Source: F1-120-MAGs118 sp013360535 | Lineage (GTDB): Bacteria > Planctomycetota > UBA1135 > GCA-002686595 | DNA length: 64,000 nt | Direction: 5' to 3' | Assembly (NCBI GenBank): GCA_026647215.1 | Contig: JAPKHC010000007.1 | Location: 1 to 64,000, forward strand | Part shown: positions 47,450 through 55,637 of the stretch, one piece after another | How positions within the stretch are numbered: position 1 is the stretch's first letter | Layout of the letters: each line of letters opens with the position of its first letter | Made by a program: the position numbers and the translations under genes | The notes under the pieces: model-generated | What the model saw: the letters and a program-made list of their open reading frames with translations, nothing else | Databases searched by the model: none | Told to the model about the DNA's origin: nothing

Positions 47450-49155
47450 CGCCGCATGCCGACGGAGAGCAGCACGTCGCGCTTGGAGAGCGTCCCGACG
47501 AGCATGCGGCCGCCGTGGCCGTCGACCACGGGCAGGCGCTCGCCGTAGTGCTGGAGCAGGCGGTCCAGGGCGACGCCGACGGGCGTGTCGCGCTCGAGGA
47601 ACGGGAACTCCGGATCGAGGATTTCCGAGGCGATCACGAGGTTGGAGAGCTCCGGATCGGCCATGAAGCCCTTGATGTCGTGCAGCCCGACCGCACCGAG
47701 GAAGCGGCCCTCGGCGTCGACCACGTAGGCGTAGTTGTGGCGGTGCTCCACGAAGTGCGAGACCAATTCGGCGAAGCGCGCGTCGTGCCGCACGGTGACC
47801 TTTACCGGCCGCACGAGCTCCTCGATCGTCGCGTTCGCGGGCAGCGCCGTACGCGCGGCCTTGCCGGCGAGCTTCGACGCGTACAGCGAGCTCGGCTCGA
47901 TCGCGCGCGACGTGTAGTAGGCGACGACGCAGGCGAGCATCAGCGGCAGCACGATGCCGTAGTCGCGCGTCATCTCGAACAGCATCAGGATCGCCGTCAG
48001 CGGCGCGTGCGTGACGCCGGCGAGGAACGAGCCCATGCCGACCAGCGCGTAGGCGCTCGGGCTCGCGCTGTCGGCGGGCATCAGCGCGTGCACGAGCGCG
48101 CCGAACAGTGCGCCGAAGCTCGACCCGACGAACAGCGTCGGCGTGAACACGCCACCGACCGCGCCCGAGCCCACGGTCGCGAACGTGGCGAGCAGCTTGC
48201 AGCCGAGCACGAGCGCGACGAAGGTCCACAGCCAGTCGCCGGTCAGGGTGTGGTCGATCGCCGCGTAGCCGTTGCCCCACACCTGCGGCACCCAGATCGA
48301 GAACACGCCGACGATCGCGCCACCGGCCGCGAGCCGCAGCGGCAGCGCGGGCACGGCGCCGACGAACAGCCGCTCGCTCGTCTTCAGCGAGCGCACGAAC
48401 CAGGGTGCGAGCGCGCCCATCAGCATGCCGAGCACCATGTACGGGCCCAGCTCGAGGTAGCTCGCGAGCTCGAAGTGGGGGATCTCGAACAGCGGTTGGC
48501 CGCCGAGCAGCGCGCGCGTCGCGAGCGTCGAGACCACCGAGGCGAACACGAGCGGGCCGAAGCTCTCCATCGCGATCGTGCCGAGCACGATCTCCGCGAC
48601 GAACAGCGCGCCCGCGATCGGAACGTTGTAGGCGCTGGCGATGCCCGCCGCCGCGCCGCAGGCGACGAGCAGCTGCAGGCGCGGACGCGAGAGCGCGCGG
48701 CGGCGCCCGAGCCACGACGCGAACATCGACGACAGTTGCGCCATCGCGCCTTCGCGGCCGATCGAGCCGCCGCTGGCGACGCTCAGCATCGAAGCCAGGC
48801 TCTTGACGAGGCTCGGCCGCACGCGGATCGTGCCGTCGCCGAGCGAGACGGCTTCCATGTAGTCCGTCGAAGGCTGGCCCTTCGCGAGCTGCGCGCCGTA
48901 ACGCATCACGAGCCCCGCGCCGAGGCCGCCGACGGCCGGAACCGCGACACGTTGCCAGAGCGGAATCGCTCCCGCCGCCGCCGCGACGTCGCCGCGCACG
49001 CCCCAGAAGAGCTCCTGCGCGTACTGGGAGAGCTCGCGGAACCCGACCGACAGCAGCGCTCCGCAGAACCCGACCAGACCGGCCCACAGGAGCGTCAACT
49101 GCAGGTCGCTCGGCCGCAGGGCCTCCACCAGTCGCAGTCGAAGGGCTTGTCGCAT
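47446..49155 (-). CDS. ClC-family chloride channel/antiporter with CBS domains
   Basis: A 569-aa protein. The ClC membrane domain spans about residues 1-425. It contains GGSIGREGAMAQL, a variant of the GREGP motif in which the gating Glu is kept and Pro is Ala, and GSFLAGVTHAPLTAILMLFE. The N-terminal GSGIPE-type anion loop appears as KGQPSTDYMEAV, so the usual central Ser is not obvious. Two C-terminal CBS domains (about 435-565) contain NYAYVVDAEGRFLGAVGLHD and RLPVVDGHGGRMLVGTLSK, probably nucleotide sensors. ATG at 49155. Confidence 0.88.
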   Translation of the reverse strand: MRQALRLRLVEALRPSDLQLTLLWAGLVGFCGALLSVGFRELSQYAQELFWGVRGDVAAAAGAIPLWQRVAVPAVGGLGAGLVMRYGAQLAKGQPSTDYMEAVSLGDGTIRVRPSLVKSLASMLSVASGGSIGREGAMAQLSSMFASWLGRRRALSRPRLQLLVACGAAAGIASAYNVPIAGALFVAEIVLGTIAMESFGPLVFASVVSTLATRALLGGQPLFEIPHFELASYLELGPYMVLGMLMGALAPWFVRSLKTSERLFVGAVPALPLRLAAGGAIVGVFSIWVPQVWGNGYAAIDHTLTGDWLWTFVALVLGCKLLATFATVGSGAVGGVFTPTLFVGSSFGALFGALVHALMPADSASPSAYALVGMGSFLAGVTHAPLTAILMLFEMTRDYGIVLPLMLACVVAYYTSRAIEPSSLYASKLAGKAARTALPANATIEELVRPVKVTVRHDARFAELVSHFVEHRHNYAYVVDAEGRFLGAVGLHDIKGFMADPELSNLVIASEILDPEFPFLERDTPVGVALDRLLQHYGERLPVVDGHGGRMLVGTLSKRDVLLSVGMRR

Positions 49156-49254
49156 CTTGGGCGGGCGCCCAAGTCTAGTGGCACGCGTTCCCCGATTGCG
49201 AGCCTTCGCCGTGCTCGGACACGGGGCGCGCGCGTCGCCCGCGGGCGAGCGCGA

Positions 49255-49458
49255 TCAACCTTGGCTGGAAGCTGGGAAGCGGCGCGTCGGCACGATCTCG
49301 CGGCGCTCGCGGCAGCGTGCGCACTCGTCGAAGAAGCGCGTCTCGCCCGACGGCTTGGCGTGCAGCACGAGGCCGTCCTCGCCAGTGTTCCAGGAGATCT
49401 TGGGGTTGTCCGTGACCGGAACCCACGTGTGACCGAAGAGGCGGCAGAAGAAGTTCAT
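49255..49458 (-). CDS. Small cysteine-rich protein of unknown function
   Basis: A 67-aa protein starting MNFFCRLFGHTWVPVTDNP with a later CARCRERREI. The spacing CxxxxGHxW ... CxxC suggests a small zinc-binding protein; short phage-type proteins with a similar CRLxGHxW opening exist, but I cannot name the family securely. ATG at 49458, 21 nt downstream of the GT2/TPR gene on the same strand. Confidence 0.6.
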   Translation of the reverse strand: MNFFCRLFGHTWVPVTDNPKISWNTGEDGLVLHAKPSGETRFFDECARCRERREIVPTRRFPASSQG

Positions 49459-49479
49459 GGCCGTTGGGAGGCCGGAACA

Positions 49480-50601
49480 CTAGCGAATGGCGGGGGCGCT
49501 GGGTAGGGGAGACCCGAGGCGCGCGAGGCCGGCGAGGCTGCCCGCGTGGCCGGGACAGGCGGTGAGCGCGCGGCGGTAGAGCCGTGCGGCCTCCGGGCCG
49601 CGCTCGGTGTGCTCGCAGATCACGGCGAGGTTGTGGGCGGCCGCCCAGGAGCCCGCCGAGGTGGATCGTTCGGGGCCGGAGCGCGACGGCCCGCGCTCGA
49701 GGCAGGTGCGGAAGCCTTGCTCGGCCCGCTCGACATCGCCGCAGTCGAGCGCGAGCAGCGCGGCGAGGAACAGCGTGTCGGTGCGCTCGGGCGCGAGCGG
49801 CAGGGCCGACTCGACCAGCTCGAGCGCCTGCTGCGAACGCCCCAGCGCCCGCAAGGACTCGGCGCCGAGCTCGAGGGCGTGCACTGGCCATTCCTCGCCG
49901 TCGGACGCGAGCCCGAGCGCGCGCTCCAGCGCCTCGAGTGCGCCGTCGTGGGCTCCGGCGAGCTGCAGCGTGCGGCCGAGCTGGTACCACGAGTAGCCGT
50001 CGTCCGGCCGTTCCTGCACGTCGAGCTCGAGCAGCCTGAGGTTGCGTTCGAGCTTCGAGCGCTGCTCGACGAGCTCCGGCCTGTAGCCGTGGTGCACGAT
50101 GCGCAGGCCCGTGTCCGCCCGCGGCGGCGTCGAGCCGTCGCCGAGCGTCCAGTGTTCGTGGATGCGTCCGGTGTAGCGCGCGTCGCGATCGAGGCGGAAG
50201 AAGCGCGCGAGCTCGACCTCGCTCGTCTCGCCGGCGCCGGTGCGATTCTCGACGGTCACGCGTCCGGCAGCGCCGGCGTGCTCGACCGTGAAACGCTCGA
50301 GCCGAGCGCGCGCCGTCGCCGAGTCGTGGGCCGCGAGGTCGAGCTCCTCGTCGGCGTCGAGCACGAGCACCCACTCACCCGTCGCCGCCGCGAGGGCGGC
50401 GTTGCGCGCGGCGGAGAAGTCGTCCGTCCACTCCCGCTCGACCACGCGCGCGCCGAACGAGCGCGCGATCTCGCGCGTCTTGTCCCGCGAGCCCGTGTCG
50501 ACGACCACGAGCTCGTCGACGAGCCCCCGCACGGACTTGAGGCACGCTGCGAGGAACGCCTCCTCGTCGCGGACGATCATGCACAGGCTGAAGCGGGGCA
50601 T
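49480..50601 (-). CDS. Family-2 glycosyltransferase with TPR tail
   Basis: A 373-aa protein. The GT2 (GT-A) domain opens with FSLCMIVRDEEAFLAACLKS and has VVVDTGSRDKTREIA and the DXD-type VLDADEELD. After about residue 190 it becomes TPR-like repeats (RNLRLLELDVQERPDDGYSW; AEQGFRTCLERG). This architecture is typical of soluble GT2/TPR proteins in peptide or glycan decoration. Substrate unknown. ATG at 50601. Confidence 0.85.
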   Translation of the reverse strand: MPRFSLCMIVRDEEAFLAACLKSVRGLVDELVVVDTGSRDKTREIARSFGARVVEREWTDDFSAARNAALAAATGEWVLVLDADEELDLAAHDSATARARLERFTVEHAGAAGRVTVENRTGAGETSEVELARFFRLDRDARYTGRIHEHWTLGDGSTPPRADTGLRIVHHGYRPELVEQRSKLERNLRLLELDVQERPDDGYSWYQLGRTLQLAGAHDGALEALERALGLASDGEEWPVHALELGAESLRALGRSQQALELVESALPLAPERTDTLFLAALLALDCGDVERAEQGFRTCLERGPSRSGPERSTSAGSWAAAHNLAVICEHTERGPEAARLYRRALTACPGHAGSLAGLARLGSPLPSAPAIR

Positions 50602-50679
50602 GGGCCGTACTTCGCCGCTCGCCGGAGCGGGGATGGAACTCCCCGCAACGCGCCGTCCCGCAATCAGGAACGCCCCCCG

Positions 50680-51063
50680 TCAGCCGCGGGTTCCGGCGAT
50701 CACCTGCCGCACGGTCTCGCCGAGCAGGCTGCCGCGGAAGGGCTTGGGGAGCACGACCAGCGCCGGCCCCGGAACATCACCCGGTAGCTTGAGCGCCGCC
50801 CCGAAGCCGGTCGCGACGAGCAGCGGGAGCCGCGCATCGCGCCGGCGCAGCTCGCGCACCACCGCCTCGCCGTCGACGCCCGGCATCGACCAGTCGACGA
50901 TCGCCGCCGCAAGCTCCGCACCGAGCCGAGCGTGGAGCGCGAGCGCCTCGACGCCGTCGCGCGCGGTCAGCACGCGGAAGCCGGCGCGCTCGAGGAACGC
51001 GACCGCGACCTCGAGCACCAGCGGCTCGTCGTCCGCCACCAGCACGAGCGGTCCTTCGCTCAT
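50680..51063 (-). CDS. Stand-alone response regulator receiver domain
   Basis: A 127-aa CheY-like protein with VLVADDEPLVLEVAVAF (acidic pocket DDE), phosphoacceptor Asp in AAIVDWSMPGVDGEAVV, the conserved Thr in LLVATGFG and Lys in VVLPKPFRG. There is no output domain. The ATG at 51063 overlaps the TlpA/TPR gene stop by 4 nt (ATGA), an unexpected partner. No histidine kinase is nearby. Confidence 0.88.
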   Translation of the reverse strand: MSEGPLVLVADDEPLVLEVAVAFLERAGFRVLTARDGVEALALHARLGAELAAAIVDWSMPGVDGEAVVRELRRRDARLPLLVATGFGAALKLPGDVPGPALVVLPKPFRGSLLGETVRQVIAGTRG

Positions 51064-52700
51064 CGCCCGAAGTACGTCTTCATCTGGCGCCGCACGTCCG
51101 CCGCCGCCTTCGGATCGACGATGTCGAGCACCGCGAGCTCCTGATCGGCGAGGTCGCAGCGTCCCAGCGAGCAGTGCGCGAGCGCGAGGTTGGTGAGCGC
51201 GACGACGTTGCGCGAGTCCAGCCGCAGCGCGTTCTCGTAGAACGGCACGGCGTCGGCGATGCGGCCGGTCTGGTGCAGCGCGTAGGCGAGGTTGATGTTG
51301 AGCTCGAGCGAGCGCGGCTCGAGATCGAGCGCCTCCGCGAAGCTCGCGATCGCCTCCTCGAGCCGCCCCTGCTGCGCGCGCACCTTGCCCATCTCGTTCA
51401 GGATCTCGGCCCGCGAGCGCTGCTTCGACACCAAACGCTCGCGCGAGAGCTCGCCCGCCGCTTCTTCGAGGCCACGCTCGACGTAAGCGAGTTCCAGCGC
51501 CGCGAGCGGCGCCTCGGGCAACGCTCCCATCCAGCGTCCGGGGAACGGCGCCGCGCGGTCGCGCAGCTCCTCGGGCCTCGCCCCCAGCCGCGCGAGGTCC
51601 GCGAGCAACGTCTCGACGCCGACGGGCCCCTTGTAGATCACCGCCACGCGACGCTCGGCGTCGACGAGAAAACTCGTCGGCACCGGCGTGCGCCGCCGAC
51701 GGTCGAGCACGCTCGCCTGCAACGCATCGAGCCCCTCGAGCACGTCCAGCGTCGCGAAACCGGCATGGAAGTCCCACTGCAGCCGCTCGAGCAGCGCGAG
51801 CGCCTCCTTGCGCGTGCCTTGCTCGTCCACCGACAGCGCGAGCACGTTGACCCCGGCCGCCCGCAGCTCGTCCGCACGGCGCGCGAACTCCGTCAGTTCC
51901 TTCACGCACGGCGCGCACCAGCTCGCCCACAGGGTGACGAGCACCGGAGGCTCGACGCCGAGCTTCGCGTCGGCCGTCATCCCATCGGGCGTCAGCATCG
52001 GCAGCGGCGGCAGCGGCACACGCGCCGCGAGCGGAATGCGTGCCGTCTCCGTCGAGACGAACGACTCCGCCGGCGCGAGCGCGAGCTCGACGGGCCTCGA
52101 CGCGACGGCCTGCGCCACTCCGCTGCCCTCGAGGAGCGTGAAGCGCTGCGCGTCACCCGCGAGCGGAAACTCCTCCCAGCCGCGCTCCGACGGCTTGGGC
52201 CAGCGCACGCGCAGCTTGAGCGGCTTCGCGGTGCCGAGGCCGAAGTGCAGCCACTTGCTCGACTGCGCGAGGTAGCCCTCGCCCGCGCGCAGCGCCTGCA
52301 CGAGCTTGCGCCCGTCGTCGAGCTCGAGCTCGACACGCGCCCCGATGGCGTCGCGGTTGCAGGCCGTGCCCTGCAGGCGGATTTCGAGCGTTTTCCCGGC
52401 CTTTTCGGCCCGGTTGAGGAACAGGCGCACCCGCGGCGAGTTGCGGCCAGTGAAGAGCAGGTCCCCGCGGCCGTCCTGATCCCAGTCGACGCGCGCGACG
52501 GCACGCATGTCGTCGGCCACGTCGAAGCCCGTCACTCCGGACGCGGTGACGAAACCGCCGTCGCGCGTGTTGACGAAGGCGCAGTTCTGCTCCCGGCCGC
52601 TCCAGGAGCCGCCTTCGCGCAGCATGCGGTGGATCGCGACCCAGCCGAGCTCGTAGCTCGCACGTTGCGCCTGCTGGTCGGGAGTAGGGGAGAGCGACAC
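51060..52700 (-). CDS. ASPIC-TlpA-TPR protein, C-terminal half of a UGA-split gene
   Basis: A 546-aa frame from GTG 52700. First ~130 residues: ASPIC/UnbV-like domain (RVDWDQDGRGDLLFTGRNS; GARVELELDDGRKLVQAL). Next a TlpA/thioredoxin-like domain, about 215-365, with the redox motif WASWCAPCVKEL. Last, three TPR units (ELNINLAYALHQTGRIADAV). It is in the same frame as the FG-GAP gene upstream, separated by a single TGA (52722-52724) and 21 bases; translation across it reads SFFWRQVV, a conserved block before ASPIC domains. The two halves probably form one gene. Its stop overlaps the response regulator start. Confidence 0.75.
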   Translation of the reverse strand: MSLSPTPDQQAQRASYELGWVAIHRMLREGGSWSGREQNCAFVNTRDGGFVTASGVTGFDVADDMRAVARVDWDQDGRGDLLFTGRNSPRVRLFLNRAEKAGKTLEIRLQGTACNRDAIGARVELELDDGRKLVQALRAGEGYLAQSSKWLHFGLGTAKPLKLRVRWPKPSERGWEEFPLAGDAQRFTLLEGSGVAQAVASRPVELALAPAESFVSTETARIPLAARVPLPPLPMLTPDGMTADAKLGVEPPVLVTLWASWCAPCVKELTEFARRADELRAAGVNVLALSVDEQGTRKEALALLERLQWDFHAGFATLDVLEGLDALQASVLDRRRRTPVPTSFLVDAERRVAVIYKGPVGVETLLADLARLGARPEELRDRAAPFPGRWMGALPEAPLAALELAYVERGLEEAAGELSRERLVSKQRSRAEILNEMGKVRAQQGRLEEAIASFAEALDLEPRSLELNINLAYALHQTGRIADAVPFYENALRLDSRNVVALTNLALAHCSLGRCDLADQELAVLDIVDPKAAADVRRQMKTYFGR

Positions 52701-52721
52701 GACCTGCCGCCAGAAGAAGCT

Positions 52722-54659
52722 TCACAAGTCGGCGGGATCGCTGCCGGTGACGAAACCGTTGGGCACGACGAGGTCGGGCCAGCCGTCCTCGTCGAGGTCC
52801 GCGAAGATCGAGCCCCAGGCCCAGCGCCCCATCGTGACGCCGCAGGCCTCGCTCACGTCCTCGAACGTGCCGTCGCCGAGGTTGCGGAAGAGCGAATTGC
52901 CGCGAGCGTGGCGCTGGAAGCCCGAGCGCACCGCCGGATCGGCGCCGGAGAGGAACTTTCGTTGGTAGGCGACGCGCTCGCCCGCCGACGAGAACATGTT
53001 GCTGACGTACAGGTCGAAATCGCCGTCGAGGTCGTAGTCGCCCCAGCTCACGCCCATGCCCGCGGCGAGGTCCTCGACTCCGGCCTCGGCCGCGACGTCG
53101 CGGAACTTGCCGCCGTCGTTGCGATAGAGGTTGTTGCGCCCGAAGTCGTTGGCGACGTACAGGTCGAGGTCGCCGTCGTTGTCGAAGTCCTCCCAGCTCG
53201 CCGCGAAGCTGAAGCGCCGGTTGTTCTCGTCGAGGCCGACCTCGCGCGTCGCGTCGACGAACGTCCAGCCGCCATCGGCGCCGACGCCGTCGTTGCGCAG
53301 CAGCGTGTTCGGGCGACCGTTGTTCGCGTCGTGGTACGGCAGCGGAGTGACGTTCGCGCTGTCGGGCAGGATGTAGCCGCAGCAGTACAGGTCGAGATCG
53401 CCGTCGCCGTCGAAGTCCGCGGCCGTCAGCGAGGTCGTGCTCGGCGCCGAGGCGCGCGCCCGCGGCGTGAAGTGGCCGCGGCCGTCGTTGGCGAGGAGCA
53501 GCACGTACGGGTCGAGCTCGACCGCGAGGTCCTGATCGCCGTCGCCGTCGAAGTCGGCGAACAGCGCGCTGCGGCACGGGTCGAGGAAGTCGACTCCCGC
53601 GGCCTGCGCGATGTCGCGCACGGTGCCGTCGGCCTGATGCAGGAACAGCCGGTTGGGCAGGCCGCCGGGCTGCGCGAGGTACAGGTCGTCGAGCCCGTCG
53701 CCGTCGACGTCGCCGAGCGCGAAACCCTCGTGGCCGATCAGCGAGAGCCCGAGCGAGTGGTCGATGCGTGCGGCCCAGTGCTCGAGGTCGGGGCGCAGCT
53801 GCTCGCGGAAGGCCTTGTCGGCGCCGAACACCGCGTCGGTCGCTTCGGCGAAGAGCGTCGCGCCCGAGCCGGGCCGCGCGAGCTCCTCGTGGTGCTCGAG
53901 CTCGAGCTTCACGAGTCGCGGCAGCGCGTCCGCGGGCTCGGCCGGAACGGGCGTCCACTCCATCGACCACGTCGACTGGAGCTGCACGGTCCCACGCTGC
54001 GGCGCACCACGCGCATGCAGGTACGCGCGCGCCACGATCGAAGCGCCACGCTCCTCGACCGAGATCACCTTGAACTTCGCCTGGCTCAGCTCGCCGCCCG
54101 CAAACGTCGCTGCCAGCTCGCGGAAGGCCGCGAGCGCGCCTTCGACGCCCGCGTGCGCACTCTCGCGCGACGGCGCGGTGTTGCGACCGGCCGACAGGAA
54201 CCCGCCCGACTGTCCCGTCGGCTCGAGCGGCGGCGTCAGGTCGACACACGTGAACGACGCCTCGACGAGCGTCCCGAGCGCTTCGGCCGTCAGCGACTCC
54301 GGATGCGCGAGCCACTTGCCCAGCGTCGCCAGCTGCGTCCCGGCCCGTTCGTTGAAGAGCTCCGTGTCCCAGCCGTCGACCTTGCTGTCGCGGCGCTGGT
54401 ACTTCTCCTGAAAGCGCGGATCGCGCAATTCGCCACGCGGCGCCGGCAAGTCGCCGAGCTTCTCCTGCGCCGCCGCGGCCGCCACCGCGAGCGCCCCCTT
54501 CGGCGGCACCGCCGGCTCCGCCTGCCGCGGCGACTCGTCGCCGCTCGCCGCATTCGTGGCGTTCGCGGCCCCCTGCGCACGCTCCGCCGACGGAGCCTCG
54601 TCCTTGCCGCATGCGGCGAGCAGCGCGAGCACGATCCCGGCGAGCGCACGGCGGTCCAT
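52722..54659 (-). CDS. FG-GAP-repeat lipoprotein, N-terminal half of a UGA-split gene
   Basis: A 645-aa lipoprotein with signal RRALAGIVLALLAAC and lipobox. About 300 residues of N-terminal domain come before FG-GAP repeats (DVDGDGLDDLY, DFDGDGDQDLA, DFDGDGDLDLY, DFDNDGDLDLY, DYDLDGDFDLY, DLDEDGWPDLV), predicting a beta-propeller. It ends GFVTGSDPADL then TGA, where the family would continue into SFFWRQVV. The start codon lies inside the left 105-bp island repeat; an alternative ATG is 21 nt upstream (54680). Confidence 0.78.
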   Translation of the reverse strand: MDRRALAGIVLALLAACGKDEAPSAERAQGAANATNAASGDESPRQAEPAVPPKGALAVAAAAAQEKLGDLPAPRGELRDPRFQEKYQRRDSKVDGWDTELFNERAGTQLATLGKWLAHPESLTAEALGTLVEASFTCVDLTPPLEPTGQSGGFLSAGRNTAPSRESAHAGVEGALAAFRELAATFAGGELSQAKFKVISVEERGASIVARAYLHARGAPQRGTVQLQSTWSMEWTPVPAEPADALPRLVKLELEHHEELARPGSGATLFAEATDAVFGADKAFREQLRPDLEHWAARIDHSLGLSLIGHEGFALGDVDGDGLDDLYLAQPGGLPNRLFLHQADGTVRDIAQAAGVDFLDPCRSALFADFDGDGDQDLAVELDPYVLLLANDGRGHFTPRARASAPSTTSLTAADFDGDGDLDLYCCGYILPDSANVTPLPYHDANNGRPNTLLRNDGVGADGGWTFVDATREVGLDENNRRFSFAASWEDFDNDGDLDLYVANDFGRNNLYRNDGGKFRDVAAEAGVEDLAAGMGVSWGDYDLDGDFDLYVSNMFSSAGERVAYQRKFLSGADPAVRSGFQRHARGNSLFRNLGDGTFEDVSEACGVTMGRWAWGSIFADLDEDGWPDLVVPNGFVTGSDPADL

Positions 54660-54731
54660 CGTGCGCGGAGTGTAGGCCATGGAAGCGCAGAAAGGGCGCG
54701 CCCGGCAGGACTCGAACCTGCGACCAGCGGA
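54627..54731. repeat. Left 105-bp direct repeat (attL-like)
   Basis: Identical to 61424-61528. It holds, on minus, the 3' half of tRNA-Arg (54697-54731), a short spacer, and the first codons of the FG-GAP lipoprotein gene (start codon at 54657-54659). The flanking bases differ at once on both sides. Confidence 0.92.
54697..54731 (-). pseudogene. 3' half of tRNA-Arg at the island's left end
   Basis: These 35 bases are the anticodon 3' stem, variable loop, T-arm, acceptor 3' strand and discriminator of tRNA-Arg(UCU), identical to the intact gene at 61494. Island DNA replaces the 5' half. That sequence (54732-54770) has tRNA-like pieces (GCAGCGGTAGGAC) but no segment complementary to the acceptor strand CGGGCGC, so no functional tRNA is predicted. 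Confidence 0.7.
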
Positions 54732-54753
54732 ATCGGGCTCCGGAGCTCCAGTC

Positions 54754-55635
54754 CTACCGCTGCACCGCTTCATGCTCACGGATCCTGCCCGCCGACTTCT
54801 GGTACTCAAACGTGTCGTACACGAAGTCGAGGAGCGTCTTGGCCGCATTGACCGCGAGCTTGGCGTGGTGCCGCGCTGGCTTGTAGGTGCGCACGTGTGC
54901 GTCACTCATCTTGTTCCGCAACGGCGCAAGTCCAGCGACGATGCTCGCGAGCCCGCCGAGCAACTGCTTCAGGTTGTCCGAGATGTCCTTCCGCTCGGGA
55001 TCGAGGTTCAGCAGCTTCTGGACTCGCTTGTAGAGCTTCACGATGTCCCCGTCGTATTTGGGTGGCGCAAGATCGAGGCGACGCTCAACGTCCGCGAGCA
55101 CGGACTCGACGACCGAGCGCGCGTTCGTGATCGCACCGTCGTAGTCGTCGTCGCGCAGCTTTCGCTCGCACTTGTCGAGCTGCTCTTTGATGTACTCGTG
55201 GCTCGCGTGCTGGTCCGGTTCGAGCTTTGCCTCGCACGCGACCAAGTTCTCGCCGCGCCGCCGCATTCGGTAGCGATCGCCCGATGCGACGACCTCCCAG
55301 CCGTCGAATACGAGGTACCGGTTCAGGTATCTGGCCGCCGCCTCGGGCTTGAAGTCTGTGTCGATGAACTCGGCCGGGTTCATCGCGGTTTCGATCGCGG
55401 TCACGATCCCGGGCTGGCCGTTGAGCTGGTCAAGACGCCCGGCAGCGAACACGCTGCGCGTCGGAAACCCGCCGCCCCAGGAGTACGAGTCGTTGAACCC
55501 CAACTCGTTGAAGAATTCGACGAGTTGCGGCCCGGAGCGATAGGGCGCGATGGGCGTTCCGTTCGGCGTCAGCTTGTCGCCGGTGACGAGCTTCTGGATC
55601 GCCGACAGCACGCGCTTCGAGAGCGTGGGATTCAT
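54754..55635 (-). CDS. Abortive-infection (Abi_C-type) protein
   Basis: A 293-aa protein. The N-terminal half has no family I know (NELGFNDSYSWGGGFPTRSV). The C-terminal ~150 residues match the abortive-infection C-terminal domain: DDDYDGAITNARSVVESVL, then LGGLASIVAGLAPLRNKMSD and KLAVNAAKTLLDFVYDTFEY. Such proteins are phage-defence effectors or RNA-binding HEPN relatives. ATG at 55635 is only 2 nt after the DUF4062 gene stop, so they form one operon. Its last codons run to within 25 nt of the left repeat. Confidence 0.78.
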   Translation of the reverse strand: MNPTLSKRVLSAIQKLVTGDKLTPNGTPIAPYRSGPQLVEFFNELGFNDSYSWGGGFPTRSVFAAGRLDQLNGQPGIVTAIETAMNPAEFIDTDFKPEAAARYLNRYLVFDGWEVVASGDRYRMRRRGENLVACEAKLEPDQHASHEYIKEQLDKCERKLRDDDYDGAITNARSVVESVLADVERRLDLAPPKYDGDIVKLYKRVQKLLNLDPERKDISDNLKQLLGGLASIVAGLAPLRNKMSDAHVRTYKPARHHAKLAVNAAKTLLDFVYDTFEYQKSAGRIREHEAVQR

Positions 55636-55637
55636 GG

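Noticed and set aside
52722..52724. UGA read as selenocysteine
   Set aside because: No redox motif surrounds the codon and no selenocysteine hairpin or sel gene is seen; a mutation or base error is simpler.
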